Both the position numbers and the translations under genes were made by a program. From Aquitalea aquatica (GTDB lineage: Bacteria > Pseudomonadota > Gammaproteobacteria > Burkholderiales > Chromobacteriaceae), in contig NZ_JACERN010000006.1 in the NCBI RefSeq assembly GCF_013911085.1, forward strand, positions 1 to 64,000: DNA of 64,000 nucleotides. The letters run 5' to 3'. This document shows, piece after piece, positions 18,036 through 27,159 of this stretch (positions are counted from its first letter, which is position 1; the number at the start of each line of letters is the position of its first letter). The notes below the pieces were generated by a model. The model saw only the letters and a program-made list of their open reading frames with translations, made no database searches and was not told where the DNA came from.

Positions 18036-18515
18036 TTAGTGGTGGTGGCCGTGGGCACCGTGTACATGGCCGTGGCTGAGTTCTTCAGCAGTGGCCGCGC
18101 GCACTTCGGTTACCTTGGCAACGAAACGGATGGTCTGGCCAGCCAGCGGGTGGTTAGCATCAACAATGGCTTTGCCGTCAGCGATGTCGGTGACACGGAA
18201 CAGCAGCACATCGCCGGTTTCCGGATCGTCGGCTTCGAACATCATGCCAACTTCAACATCTGCCGGGAATACGTCCAGATCTTCGACGCGAACCAGCTCT
18301 TCTTCCGGATCACCGAAGGCATCATCCGGGGTCAGCTTGACGTCCACGGAGTCGCCAACTGCCTTGCCGTGCAGTGCCTCTTCCACCAGCGGGAAGATGC
18401 CATCATAGCCACCGTGCAGGTAGGCAATCGGTTCTTCGGTTTTGTCGAGGAGAGTATTCTCCGCGTCGAACATCTCGTAGTGGAGGGTAACGACGGTATC
18501 TTTGGCGATTTGCAT
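18036..18515 (-). CDS. slyD: FKBP-type peptidyl-prolyl isomerase SlyD
   Basis: Cytoplasmic prolyl isomerase/chaperone of the SlyD family, 159 residues. The FKBP domain with the insert-in-flap domain spans about 1-145 (LHGGYDGIFPLVEEALHGKAVGD is the conserved FKBP segment), and the C-terminus is a short His-rich tail (HGHVHGAHGHHH), the nickel-binding tail typical of SlyD though shorter than in E. coli. The start MQIAKDTVVTLHYEM matches the family; 57 residues of upstream open frame are rejected. It is divergent from the ribosomal oxygenase gene. Confidence 0.93.
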   Translation of the reverse strand: MQIAKDTVVTLHYEMFDAENTLLDKTEEPIAYLHGGYDGIFPLVEEALHGKAVGDSVDVKLTPDDAFGDPEEELVRVEDLDVFPADVEVGMMFEADDPETGDVLLFRVTDIADGKAIVDANHPLAGQTIRFVAKVTEVRAATAEELSHGHVHGAHGHHH

Positions 18516-18654
18516 CAGAAATTGTCCGGGATGAAATGAAAAATCTTGACAGGGCAGGGAGCGCGAGTCTTCCTTCTCCTGCAAGGAATGGTGCGGAACA
18601 GCCGCTTGAACGTATTGTAAACCATAGAAGGGCCTGCAAGCCCGTGAAACTGCC

Positions 18655-19788
18655 ATGAAACCGATGACATTGCTGGGTGGACTCACCCCTGAAGAGTTCC
18701 TTCAAGATTACTGGCAAAAAAAACCTTTGCTGATTCGCGGCACACTGACTGATGTGGGGCCGCATGTTGATTTCAAATGCCTGTCCGAGCTGGCGATGCA
18801 AGAGGATGTTGAATCGCGCCTGATCGAAAACCGTAACGGTAAATGGCATCTGGAGCGTGGCCCCTTCCGTCCCGCCCGTTTCCGCAAGCTGGGAGAAACC
18901 GACTGGACCATTCTGGTACAGAACGTCAATCATCACTTGCCGCATATCGACAAAATCCTGTGGCAATTCGATTTTATCCCCTTCTCCAGGCTGGACGACC
19001 TGATGATCAGCTATGCCCCGCCGGGTGGCACGGTCGGGCCGCATTTCGATTCCTACGATGTTTTCCTGCTGCAAGTAGGAGGGAGCAAGCGCTGGCAGAT
19101 ATCTTCCCAAGCAGATGATGATTTCATCCCGGATGCGCCCATCAGGGTATTGCAGGATTTCCGTGTTGAAGAGGAGTTCGTACTAGAGCATGGCGATATG
19201 CTTTACCTGCCCCCCAAGTGTGCACACTATGGTGTGGCGCTGGAGCCGGGGATGACCTATTCAATCGGCTTCCGTGCTGCGCCGACGCAGGAATTGGCCA
19301 CACAGTTCCTGGTGTACATGCAGGATCGCATCTGCCTGGAAGGACGCTACGCCGACCCGGAGCTGCAACGCCAACCGGATCCGGCACGCATCAGTGACGA
19401 GATGGTGGACAAGGTCAGCCAGATGCTGAGCCAGATTAGCTGGGACAAACAGATTGTCAGCGACTTTCTCGGCCACTATCTGACAGAACCCAAGCCACAT
19501 GTATTCTACGATGCGCCTGACGATGAGCTGGACGAAGACGAATTTGCTGCTGCGCTGGCCGAGTCGGGTATTGAACTGGACCGCAAGAGCCTTATCCTGT
19601 TCCGCAATGAAATGTTCTATTGCAATGGTGAGCTTCTCGAAATCGAACCGGATGATGTTGCTGTGTGGCAACAGTTTGCTAACCAGCGCCGCTTGTCGGC
19701 TGCAGACATCAGGCCGTCGTTATTGGATCAGCTGTACCAAGGATACTTAACTGGTTATTGGCATTTTCCGCAGTCTGTAGCAAAATAA
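18655..19788 (+). CDS. roxA: JmjC-type ribosomal protein oxygenase (RoxA/YcfD)
   Basis: Fe(II)/2-oxoglutarate-dependent oxygenase expected to hydroxylate an arginine of ribosomal protein L16 (E. coli YcfD). The 377-residue protein has the double-stranded beta-helix JmjC domain, with iron ligands His130, Asp132 (GPHFDSYD) and His191 (PKCAHYG) at almost the same positions as in E. coli, and a C-terminal winged-helix/dimer region. It stands alone, divergent from slyD. Assignment to the L16-specific group rests on overall similarity (PGGTVGPHFDSYDVFLLQ-type core). Confidence 0.9.
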   Translation: MKPMTLLGGLTPEEFLQDYWQKKPLLIRGTLTDVGPHVDFKCLSELAMQEDVESRLIENRNGKWHLERGPFRPARFRKLGETDWTILVQNVNHHLPHIDKILWQFDFIPFSRLDDLMISYAPPGGTVGPHFDSYDVFLLQVGGSKRWQISSQADDDFIPDAPIRVLQDFRVEEEFVLEHGDMLYLPPKCAHYGVALEPGMTYSIGFRAAPTQELATQFLVYMQDRICLEGRYADPELQRQPDPARISDEMVDKVSQMLSQISWDKQIVSDFLGHYLTEPKPHVFYDAPDDELDEDEFAAALAESGIELDRKSLILFRNEMFYCNGELLEIEPDDVAVWQQFANQRRLSAADIRPSLLDQLYQGYLTGYWHFPQSVAK

Positions 19789-20052
19789 CCACATCAGATG
19801 TTCAAATGTACACATAGCAAGGCTGCTACCCCGCATGGATTGGCGTTCAAACGTCTATTTTGCCGGGAATGCTGCATTGCGGGAGGTTGCAGTAGGGTTG
19901 GTGGCGTTTTTGCTGGCTTGCCCCCCTACACAGCAATTTTTTTCGTGATACAATTTGCGCACTGAAAGATTTTCAGTCGCCCAGTCATATCCAAAACAGC
20001 TTGGGCGATTAAATTGACGTCTTGTTAACTTATCTTTAAAGGTCAAGAAAAA

Positions 20053-20265
20053 ATGAAACAGTCGCTCCTCGTTGCTGCCCTGCTGGCCGTTGCTCTGTCC
20101 GCTTGCGGTAAGAAAGCTGATGCTCCGGCTGAAGCTTCCGCTCCTGCTGTTGAAGCTTCCGCTCCGGCTGCTGATGCTTCCGCTCCGGCTGCTGACGCTT
20201 CCGCTCCGGCTGCTGACGCTTCCGCTGCTGCTGCTTCCGCTCCGGCTGCTTCCGCTGCTCAGTAA
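20053..20265 (+). CDS. small Ala/Pro/Ser repeat lipoprotein
   Basis: A 70-residue predicted lipoprotein. The signal peptide ends in the lipobox LSAC, giving a lipidated Cys18 followed by GKKADAPAEA. Nearly all the rest is repeats of ASAPAAD or ASAPAVE, a flexible, probably extended periplasmic tail. At DNA level the unit is a 21-base sequence present in three nearly identical tandem copies at 20161-20223. It has its own leader and a strong terminator, so it is probably a highly expressed single gene. No function is known; an outer-membrane anchored linker or Lpp-like role is speculation. Confidence 0.8.
   Translation: MKQSLLVAALLAVALSACGKKADAPAEASAPAVEASAPAADASAPAADASAPAADASAAAASAPAASAAQ
20161..20223 (+). 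repeat. three tandem 21-bp repeats in the small lipoprotein gene
   Basis: Three consecutive 21-base units starting GCTCCGGCTGCTGA, differing only at one T/C position, encode the ASAPAAD peptide repeat. In-frame units allow length change by slippage without breaking the frame. Confidence 0.85.
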
Positions 20266-20282
20266 TTCAGCGCGAAAGCACC

Positions 20283-20308
20283 AAAAACCGGCTTCGGCCG
20301 GTTTTTTT
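20283..20308 (+). terminator. Rho-independent terminator of the small lipoprotein gene
   Basis: Stem AAAAACCGGC / GCCGGTTTTT with a TTCG tetraloop and seven T, starting 18 bases after the stop codon. Confidence 0.92.
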
Positions 20309-20352
20309 ACGTCCATGCTCCGGAAGGCTGATGTTTGTTCCGGCGCTGGTAA

Positions 20353-20379
20353 GAAAAAAGCCCGCTTGTGCGGGCTTTT
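20353..20379 (-). terminator. terminator after bamC (usable in both directions)
   Basis: Stem AAGCCCGC / GCGGGCTT with a TTGT loop (20358-20377); the minus strand ends in a U-run, 20 bases past the bamC stop, and the plus strand also has four T. Confidence 0.85.
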
Positions 20380-20399
20380 CGTCTAGGAATGTACTGGCT

Positions 20400-21560
20400 T
20401 TACTGCAGTTCGGTCTGAAGCTTGGACAGGACAGATTTGGCAAAACTGTCGGACAGCTGTTTGCCTTGTTTGTCTTGTACTGCAAGCGTGCTTAGACCAT
20501 TGCCGACATCCTTGACCAGAATGCGGTATTCCGGCCCGGTGGGGTTGCTGCTCTTGTCTTCAGTGTCCTTGCTCTTCCAGAAAGCCAGGCTTGACCAGAA
20601 GCCACCACTGGAACTGTTGTCGTTCTTGTCCAGCTCACCCTTGGCAGGCTTCACATAGTAAATGCCTTGCGAGCGGTCGCGATCATTGACGACCAAGCCG
20701 ATACGATCCAGAGCCAGGCCTACACGGCGCCAGGCGCGGTCAAAGCTGTCGTTGATGTTCAGCTTGCCATCGACAATGGCTTCTTTAGGCTTGTCTGCTA
20801 CTGTCTGCGTTTGCTTGAGCGCTTCCTTGGCCTTCTCCTCGGTAATGCCCATGCGGATCATGAAGCGACCCAGCAATTCGGCTTCCAGATTCGGGTCGAC
20901 TGGACGGGGCTGCCACATGGTGTCCGACTTGCCTTCGTTGATGAAGGTTTCGTACATGCCACGATGTGAGAAGTAGATTTCGGTGCCGTTAGTGGTTTTT
21001 TCCAGACGGATGCGGAATTTGTCGCGCTCCGGAGTCGACATCGCGCCGCCCAAGCCCACGGTTTCCATCAGCTTGCGAATACCATCCGCTGGCAGCTTGG
21101 CACGATTTTCGGCCCAGTCGGTTTCCATGATGCCAAGGTCAGGCTCTTCGGTTTTGATGACAAAACCATTTTCCTGCCAAAAGGCTTTCAGTACCGGCCA
21201 CAATTCGGCAGGTGACTTGCCCTTCACGGCGAGCCAACGCTGGGTGCCCGCACGCTCCATGGTGATGTTGTCGATGCTCTTGATGGCAACCGTTTCAGTC
21301 GTTACCGGCTGTGTTGCTGCTTGCTGTGCGGCGGCGGCATTGTTGCTATTGGCCAGAGCCGATGCAGTGCCGGTCGACGGGATCACATATTTGTTCTGGA
21401 TTTGGGGGGTGGTCAGGTCTGGTGGTACTTCCAGCGAGTTACCCAGTTTCGGCGGCTCGGCGGACTTGTAGTCCAGTTTCTTTTCCAGCGGGTTGGAGGT
21501 GCTGCAACCGGCGAGGATGCCGGTTGCCAGCAGAATCGCGGCGGGCGCGCTTCGTTTCAT
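20400..21560 (-). CDS. bamC: outer membrane protein assembly factor BamC
   Basis: Lipoprotein subunit of the BAM complex that inserts beta-barrel proteins into the outer membrane. The 386-residue protein begins with a lipoprotein signal (ILAGC, Cys19), then a long unstructured N-terminal stretch with DYKSAEPPKLGNSLEVPPDLT, which is the conserved BamD-binding segment of BamC, and two helix-grip domains (about 95-210 and 260-385). It lies 24 bases downstream of dapA, the conserved dapA-bamC order also seen in E. coli. Confidence 0.94.
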   Translation of the reverse strand: MKRSAPAAILLATGILAGCSTSNPLEKKLDYKSAEPPKLGNSLEVPPDLTTPQIQNKYVIPSTGTASALANSNNAAAAQQAATQPVTTETVAIKSIDNITMERAGTQRWLAVKGKSPAELWPVLKAFWQENGFVIKTEEPDLGIMETDWAENRAKLPADGIRKLMETVGLGGAMSTPERDKFRIRLEKTTNGTEIYFSHRGMYETFINEGKSDTMWQPRPVDPNLEAELLGRFMIRMGITEEKAKEALKQTQTVADKPKEAIVDGKLNINDSFDRAWRRVGLALDRIGLVVNDRDRSQGIYYVKPAKGELDKNDNSSSGGFWSSLAFWKSKDTEDKSSNPTGPEYRILVKDVGNGLSTLAVQDKQGKQLSDSFAKSVLSKLQTELQ

Positions 21561-21584
21561 GCGGACTCCCTTGTCGTCAGGGGG

Positions 21585-22460
21585 TTAGATGAGTTCAGCC
21601 TGCTTCATGGCGGCGGTCAGTTGCGGGCGCAGACTTTCCGACATGACATGAAGGGGCAGGCGGATACCGGCAGGGATCAGACCCAGCTCTTGCAGTACCC
21701 ATTTGGCCGGAATCGGATTGGGTTCGGCAAACAGCTGCTTGTGCAGACCCTGCAACTTGTCATTCAGTTCGCGAGCCAGCGCAGCATTGCCAGCGATGGC
21801 GGCGTCACACATCTGGCTCATCAGTTTCGGTGCCACGTTGGAAGTAACCGAAATCACCCCATTGCCTCCGCACAGCATGAAAGCCATGCCAGTGGCGTCA
21901 TCGCCAGAATACAGCGCGAAATTCTTAGGAACACGGCTGATGAGGTCGCAGGCGCGGCCGATATCGCCGGTGGCGTCTTTAAGGCCGATGATGCCGGGTA
22001 CCTGAGTCAGACGCAGCACCGTGTCGTTGTTCATGTCGGCAACGGTACGTCCCGGTACGTTATACAGGATCACCGGGATGTCGACACTTTCTGCAATGGC
22101 GCGGAAGTGGCGGTACATGCCTTCTTGGGTCGGCTTGTTGTAGTAGGGCACGACAGACAGGGTCATGTCGGCACCAGCCTGTTTGGCATGTGCGGCCAGT
22201 TCGATGGCTTCGGCGGTGGAGTTTGCCCCGGTGCCAGCGATCACCTTGACGCGTCCCTTGGCTTGTTTGATGACGGCTTCGACTACCTGCATGTGTTCAG
22301 CAACGGCCAGGGTGGCGGATTCGCCAGTGGTGCCGACGGCGACAATGCCGCTGGTTCCGTTTTCGATGTGGAAATCAACGAGGCGGGAGAGCGATTCGAA
22401 GTCGACCCGACCATCTGTGGTCATCGGGGTGACCAGGGCAACCAAGCTACCGGTAAGCAT
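21585..22460 (-). CDS. dapA: 4-hydroxy-tetrahydrodipicolinate synthase DapA
   Basis: Condenses pyruvate with aspartate semialdehyde, the first step of the diaminopimelate/lysine branch. The 291-residue TIM-barrel has the catalytic Tyr133 (LYNVPGRT), the Schiff-base Lys161 (GLKDATGD) and the GTTGE loop at 43-47, in the same positions as in E. coli. It is the first gene of a dapA-bamC operon. Confidence 0.97.
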   Translation of the reverse strand: MLTGSLVALVTPMTTDGRVDFESLSRLVDFHIENGTSGIVAVGTTGESATLAVAEHMQVVEAVIKQAKGRVKVIAGTGANSTAEAIELAAHAKQAGADMTLSVVPYYNKPTQEGMYRHFRAIAESVDIPVILYNVPGRTVADMNNDTVLRLTQVPGIIGLKDATGDIGRACDLISRVPKNFALYSGDDATGMAFMLCGGNGVISVTSNVAPKLMSQMCDAAIAGNAALARELNDKLQGLHKQLFAEPNPIPAKWVLQELGLIPAGIRLPLHVMSESLRPQLTAAMKQAELI

Positions 22461-22634
22461 AGTTCTGCCTAACTCTAGGGATGAGGATTCAAAGTCTTCG
22501 ATTGTAGCGGAATTCCCCTACGGGGCAAAAGCATGTCATCGCATTTGGTGCTGAGCGCCGGATTGTCCGGCTGATGTGATAGAATCCACGGTTTTTCCGA
22601 TACTTACGGCTGGACTGGCTGAAGGATCTCAAGC

Positions 22635-24266
22635 GTGATTACCACTAGCAACATTACCATGCAGTTTGGCGTGAAGCCTTTGTTTGAAAAGGTTTCCGTC
22701 AAGTTTGGCGAAGGCAACCGTTATGGCCTGATTGGTGCCAACGGTTCCGGCAAATCGACATTTATGAAAATTCTGGGCGGTGACCTGGAGCAGACCAGTG
22801 GCGAAGTGGCCATTGAAAACGGTCTGCGCCTGGGCAAACTGCGTCAGGATCAGTTTGGCTACGAAGAGCAGCGGGTCATCGATGTCGTGCTGATGGGCCA
22901 CACCGAAATGTGGTCGGCGATGAGCGAACGCGACGCCATTTACGCCAATCTCGAAGCCACCGAAGATGACTACATGCATGCGGCTGAACTGGAAGCCAAG
23001 TTCGCCGAGTACGATGGCTATACTGCCGAGGCCCGTGCGGGTGAGCTGTTGATGGGTGTGGGCATTCCGGTCGAGCAACATTTCGGCCCGATGAGCGAAG
23101 TGGCTCCTGGCTGGAAGCTGCGTGTTTTGCTGGCGCAGGCGCTGTTCTCCAACCCGGATATCCTGTTGCTGGACGAACCAACCAACAACCTGGACATCAA
23201 TACCATTCGCTGGTTGGAAAATGTGCTGAACGAGCGCAATTCCACCATGATCATCATTTCGCATGACCGTCACTTCCTGAACTCCGTGTGTACCCACATG
23301 GCGGATCTGGACTACAACACCATTCGTATCTATCCGGGTAACTACGACGATTACATGATCGCCTCCACCCAGGCACGCGAACGTCAGTTGTCGTCCAATA
23401 GCAAGGCCAAGGAACGTATCCAGGAGCTGCAGGAGTTCGTGGCACGCTTCTCGGCCAACAAGTCCAAGGCACGCCAGGCCACTTCCCGCCTGAAGCAGGT
23501 GGATAAGCTGAAGTCCGAGATGGTGGATGTAAAGCCATCCAGCCGTCAGAGCCCGTTTATCCGCTTTGAAACCGACGATCGCTTCAAGCTGCATCGTCAG
23601 GCGGTTGAAGTGGAAAGCCTGAACAAGGCCTACGACAACAAAGTGCTGTTCAAGGATATGAGTTTCATCCTGGAAGCGGGCGCCCGCCTGGCGGTGATCG
23701 GCCCGAACGGCGCCGGTAAGACTTCGCTGGTCAAGTTGCTGGCTGGCGCCTTTGAAGCACGTCTGGCCGAAGGCCTGACTGCCGACTACGGCAATATCAA
23801 GTGGGCGGAAAAAGCGCAGATCGGTTATTTCGCCCAGGACCACGAAGCCGAGTTCGACAGCGACATGACGCTGACCGAATGGATGCGCGAGTGGGGCCAG
23901 GAAGGCGACGACGAGCAGGTTATCCGCGGTACGCTGGGCCGGTTGTTGTTTGGTGGCGACGAGGTGACCAAGCCGGTGCGCGTACTGTCCGGTGGCGAGA
24001 AGGGCCGCATGCTGTATGGCAAGCTGCTACTGCAAAAGCCGAATGTGATGATCATGGACGAACCGACCAACCACATGGACATGGAGTCCATTGAGGCGCT
24101 GAACATGGCGCTGGAAAAGTACAAGGGAACACTGATTTTCGTGTCGCACGACCGTCAGTTCGTCAGCTCGCTGGCAACTCATGTACTGGAGCTGGATGGC
24201 AAGGGTGGTTATGACTATTACACCGGTAATTACGAGGATTATCTGGCCAGCAAGGGCCTGGAGTAA
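22635..24266 (+). CDS. ybiT: ABC-F family ATPase YbiT
   Basis: Soluble tandem ATP-binding protein of the ABC-F family, translation factor-like ATPases that act on the ribosome rather than in transport. The 543 residues contain two nucleotide-binding domains: Walker [10 protein letters not shown] (34-42) with [10 protein letters not shown], and GPNGAGKTS with LSGGEKGR and [11 protein letters not shown]. The first domain has a degenerate signature (VAPGWKLR), and the linker between them is rich in Lys/Arg (about 245-300), both typical of the YbiT subgroup. Translation starts at GTG (22635), preceded by AAGGAT. Divergent from dapA. Confidence 0.92.
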   Translation: MITTSNITMQFGVKPLFEKVSVKFGEGNRYGLIGANGSGKSTFMKILGGDLEQTSGEVAIENGLRLGKLRQDQFGYEEQRVIDVVLMGHTEMWSAMSERDAIYANLEATEDDYMHAAELEAKFAEYDGYTAEARAGELLMGVGIPVEQHFGPMSEVAPGWKLRVLLAQALFSNPDILLLDEPTNNLDINTIRWLENVLNERNSTMIIISHDRHFLNSVCTHMADLDYNTIRIYPGNYDDYMIASTQARERQLSSNSKAKERIQELQEFVARFSANKSKARQATSRLKQVDKLKSEMVDVKPSSRQSPFIRFETDDRFKLHRQAVEVESLNKAYDNKVLFKDMSFILEAGARLAVIGPNGAGKTSLVKLLAGAFEARLAEGLTADYGNIKWAEKAQIGYFAQDHEAEFDSDMTLTEWMREWGQEGDDEQVIRGTLGRLLFGGDEVTKPVRVLSGGEKGRMLYGKLLLQKPNVMIMDEPTNHMDMESIEALNMALEKYKGTLIFVSHDRQFVSSLATHVLELDGKGGYDYYTGNYEDYLASKGLE

Positions 24267-24537
24267 GCCGGAATACACGCTGCTGGCCTTGCCTTTGTCA
24301 TCGCAACAGGCCGGCTAGAGCGATTGCTTTACCGACGGGAGCAGGTGCGCTATATTGCAGTGCGACATTGTGTTGCGCTGCAATAACGACAGCGCACGAT
24401 GCTCCCGTTTTTACGTAGTGCCCACATAATAATTACAAGACAAGAACAGGAACCTGATCTCGAATGGGTCGATGGTGGAGCCCGAAGTCGACCCGTGATC
24501 GGGTTGCCTGCAACCTCAAGTTAATGAAGGAAGAACC
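24267..24537 (+). other. Intergenic region with long three-tier hairpin
   Basis: Between ybiT and the SDR gene. The stretch 24335-24412 folds into one long hairpin: ACGGGAGCA pairs with TGCTCCCGT (9 bp, 24335-24343 with 24400-24408), inside it TGCGCT pairs with AGCGCA, and inside that TTGCAGTGC pairs with GCGCTGCAA with one wobble. It ends in five T, so it can act as the ybiT terminator, though far larger than usual. Downstream, GGGTCGA and TCGACCC form another inverted repeat in the leader of the SDR gene. Confidence 0.6.
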
Positions 24538-25278
24538 ATGCGATTGAAAGGGAAAGTCTCCATCATCACTGGCGGTGCCAGCGGCATCGGCAAGGCTACT
24601 GCGGAAAAGTTCGTCAAGGAAGGCGCTATCGTTGCCGTCTGTGACCTGAACCTTGACGTTGTCAATGCGGTGGTGGAAGAACTGAAGGCTCTGGGCGGGG
24701 AGGCTGTCGGCTACCAGGTAAACGTAACGGACAAGGCGCAGATCGCCGATATGGTTGGTGATCTGAAAGCACGCTTTGGCCGCATCGACGTACTGGTGAA
24801 CAATGCGGGTATCGTGATGGACGCCCAACTGATCAAGATGACCGACGATCAGTTCGACAAGGTGATCGACATCAACCTGAAGGGCGTATACAACTGCGCT
24901 CGTGCCGTGGTGGATACCATGGTGGAGCAGGGTAGTGGCGTCATCCTGAACGCATCCTCGGTCGTCGGCGTTTATGGCAACTTTGGCCAGACCAACTACG
25001 CCGCCACCAAGTTCGGTGTGATCGGCTTTGTCAAGACCTGGGCCAAGGAATTGGGCAAAAAGGGCATTCGCGCCAACGCCGTATGCCCGGGCTTTGTCGC
25101 TACCCCGATCCTGAAATCCATGCCGGAAAAAGTGATCCAGGCCATGGAAGACAAGGTGCCGATGAAGCGCATGGCTGACCCGTCCGAAATCGCTAATGTC
25201 TATGCCTTCTTGGCATCGGACGAAGCCAGCTACATCAATGGCGCAGCGATCGAAGTGACCGGTGGCCTGACGCTGTAA
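24538..25278 (+). CDS. short-chain dehydrogenase/reductase, FabG-like (3-oxoacyl-ACP reductase family)
   Basis: NAD(P)-dependent SDR of 246 residues, the classic size. It has the cofactor motif TGGASGIG at 11-18, the NNAG motif near 90, and the catalytic Ser-Tyr-Lys set in NASSVVG and YAATKFG. The C-terminus AIEVTGGLTL fits FabG-type reductases. It could serve as a second fatty-acid reductase or as acetoacetyl-CoA reductase for polyhydroxybutyrate, but no fab, acp or pha genes are adjacent, so the substrate is not settled. A strong GAAGGAAG ribosome-binding site precedes the ATG. Confidence 0.85.
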   Translation: MRLKGKVSIITGGASGIGKATAEKFVKEGAIVAVCDLNLDVVNAVVEELKALGGEAVGYQVNVTDKAQIADMVGDLKARFGRIDVLVNNAGIVMDAQLIKMTDDQFDKVIDINLKGVYNCARAVVDTMVEQGSGVILNASSVVGVYGNFGQTNYAATKFGVIGFVKTWAKELGKKGIRANAVCPGFVATPILKSMPEKVIQAMEDKVPMKRMADPSEIANVYAFLASDEASYINGAAIEVTGGLTL

Positions 25279-25297
25279 TTGCGGCTTGTCATCAGAA

Positions 25298-25329
25298 CAA
25301 ACGCCCCGGCATGCCGGGGCGTTTGTTTG
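25298..25329. terminator. bidirectional terminator between the SDR gene and cysB
   Basis: A perfect 28-base palindrome with CGCCCCGGC arms lies 20 bases after the SDR stop, flanked by A-rich and T-rich sides; cysB ends at 25344 from the other direction. Confidence 0.82.
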
Positions 25330-25343
25330 TCTGGCATATTGCT

Positions 25344-26288
25344 TCAGTCGTCCAGATCGCTGTCGTGGGCCAGCAAGGCTGCGTCTACTTCACGTCGGTG
25401 CAGGTGGGGAGCAAACAGTTCAACAAAGGTGTAGGCAAAGCCACGCAGATAGGCATCCTTGCGAATACCGATCTTGGTGGTGGACGGCTCGAACAGATGA
25501 CCAGCATCGATGATGCGCAAACCGGCATCACGGTTTGGCTCGAACGCCATGCTTGCGATGATGCCGATACCCAGGCCAAGCGACACATAGGTCTTGATCA
25601 CATCGGTATCAATAGCCGTGAGCACCACATTCGGACTTAGCCCCTGATCAGCAAATGCCTTGTTGATTTTCGAGCGGCCAGCAAAGGCAAAGTCGTAAGT
25701 GACAATCGGATAACTGGCGATATCGGCCAGTGTAATGGGGCGCTCCAGCTGCAATAGCGGGTGATCCTGCGGCACCACAATCGAGCGGTTCCATTCGTAG
25801 CAGGGCAGCATCGCCAGCTCTTTGTAGAGCGCAATGCCTTCGGTCGCCACCGCCAGATCGGCCTCGCCGGACACGACCATTTCGCAGATCTGGGTCGGAC
25901 TGCCCTGTTTGATGGAGAGCCTGACCTTGGGGTAGCGTTGCACAAAGGCCGCAATCGTGGGGGGCAAGGCGTAGCGGGCCTGGGTATGGGTGGTGGCAAT
26001 GGTCAGCGCACCTTCCGATTCCCGCGAAAATTCGTCACCTACCCGTTTCAGGTTCTGAGCTTCACGTAGAATTCGCTCGGAAATGCGCAGTACTTCCTTG
26101 CCCGGCTCGGAAACCGACACCACGCGCTTGCCGTTGCGGATGAATACCTGAATGCCCAACTCGTCTTCCAGCAGGCGAATCTGTTTGGAAATGCCGGGCT
26201 GAGAAGTGTGCAGCTTTTCCGCTGCTTCGGAGACATTCAGGCCCTGTTTGGCCACTTCGACCAGATAGCGCAGCTGTTGCAGTTTCAT
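25344..26288 (-). CDS. cysB: LysR-family sulfur assimilation regulator CysB
   Basis: Regulator of cysteine synthesis genes that responds to N- or O-acetylserine. The 314-residue protein starts MKLQQLRYLVEVAKQGLNVSEAAE with the helix-turn-helix at about 18-50, and has the TTHTQARY motif (99-106) that binds sulfate or inducer in CysB proteins. The ATG chosen gives the standard N-terminus; 11 upstream residues are dropped. It is divergent from cysH, and the 120-bp shared region is where it should bind (an imperfect inverted repeat ATAAAACCT/AGGTTTAT lies at 26305-26313 and 26346-26353). Confidence 0.93.
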   Translation of the reverse strand: MKLQQLRYLVEVAKQGLNVSEAAEKLHTSQPGISKQIRLLEDELGIQVFIRNGKRVVSVSEPGKEVLRISERILREAQNLKRVGDEFSRESEGALTIATTHTQARYALPPTIAAFVQRYPKVRLSIKQGSPTQICEMVVSGEADLAVATEGIALYKELAMLPCYEWNRSIVVPQDHPLLQLERPITLADIASYPIVTYDFAFAGRSKINKAFADQGLSPNVVLTAIDTDVIKTYVSLGLGIGIIASMAFEPNRDAGLRIIDAGHLFEPSTTKIGIRKDAYLRGFAYTFVELFAPHLHRREVDAALLAHDSDLDD

Positions 26289-26408
26289 AAGACGGGCATA
26301 TTCCATAAAACCTGTAGGCATTAAATACTAACACAATATTCTTTTAGGTTTATATGGGGCATGGGTAGGATGGTGCCCTAGCCAGACTATACCTATGTGG
26401 AGCGCTCG

Positions 26409-27113
26409 ATGAGCCTGGATGTAAAACTTGCTGCAACCCAAGCCTTGCTGGCGGATATTGCCGCCAAGCACCCGGATGCGGTGCTGGCCAATAGCTATGG
26501 TGCCGAAGACATGGTGCTGACCGATCTGATCGCCCGCCTGGCCCTGCCGCTGCAGGTGTTCAGCCTGGACACCGGGCGCTTGCCAGTGGAAACCTACACC
26601 CTGATGCAGCAGGTCGCCGAGCGCTACCCGGCGTTGCCGGTCAAGGTGTACTTCCCGCAGACCGATGCCACTGAAACCTACGTCAATACCCATGGTATCA
26701 ATGGCTTCTATCACAGCGTGGAACTGCGCAAATCCTGTTGCCAGATTCGCAAGATCGAGCCGCTGAAGCGCGCACTGGCGGGGAAATCAGCCTGGATTAC
26801 TGGCCTGCGCCGCGAGCAGTCGCCGACACGTCAGGATTTGGGCAATCAAGAGTTCGATGCCGACAATGGGCTGATGAAATTCAATCCACTGATCGAGTGG
26901 ACCGAGGCCGAAGTGTGGGAATACATCCGCAGTAACGATGTGCCCTATAACGCCCTGCACGATCAGCGTTACCCCTCCATTGGCTGTGCGCCCTGTACCC
27001 GCTCGATCACGGTGGGTGAGGACGTGCGTGCGGGTCGCTGGTGGTGGGAAAATCCAGAATCCAAAGAGTGCGGCCTGCACATCAAGGCAAGCCCGCTCAA
27101 GCGCCCAGCATAA
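26409..27113 (+). CDS. cysH: assimilatory adenylyl-sulfate (APS) reductase CysH
   Basis: Thioredoxin-dependent reduction of activated sulfate to sulfite. The 234-residue protein has the PP-loop nucleotide site (SYGAEDM, SLDTGRLP), the catalytic Cys221 in KECGLH, and, importantly, the two Cys pairs C110-C111 and C193-C196 (CAPC) that bind a 4Fe-4S cluster. Those pairs mark the APS-type enzyme rather than the PAPS reductase of E. coli, so no APS kinase step is needed. Start ATG 26409 follows GGAG by 6 bases; a GTG at 26397 is less likely. cysI follows 46 bases later. Confidence 0.93.
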   Translation: MSLDVKLAATQALLADIAAKHPDAVLANSYGAEDMVLTDLIARLALPLQVFSLDTGRLPVETYTLMQQVAERYPALPVKVYFPQTDATETYVNTHGINGFYHSVELRKSCCQIRKIEPLKRALAGKSAWITGLRREQSPTRQDLGNQEFDADNGLMKFNPLIEWTEAEVWEYIRSNDVPYNALHDQRYPSIGCAPCTRSITVGEDVRAGRWWWENPESKECGLHIKASPLKRPA

Positions 27114-27159
27114 GGCTGGCCGGCCAACATAGGCCAACCTTACCCAAGGACATCCAACC

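Noticed and set aside
20161-20223. Tandem repeats as a possible CRISPR or minisatellite
   Set aside because: They are in-frame coding repeats of the lipoprotein tail with no spacers, so not a CRISPR array.
21321-22472. 383-codon open frame on the plus strand
   Set aside because: Antisense across bamC and dapA; both of those have clear catalytic or lipobox motifs.
22629-23843. 404-codon open frame on the minus strand
   Set aside because: Antisense to ybiT, rich in His and Gln, no domain.
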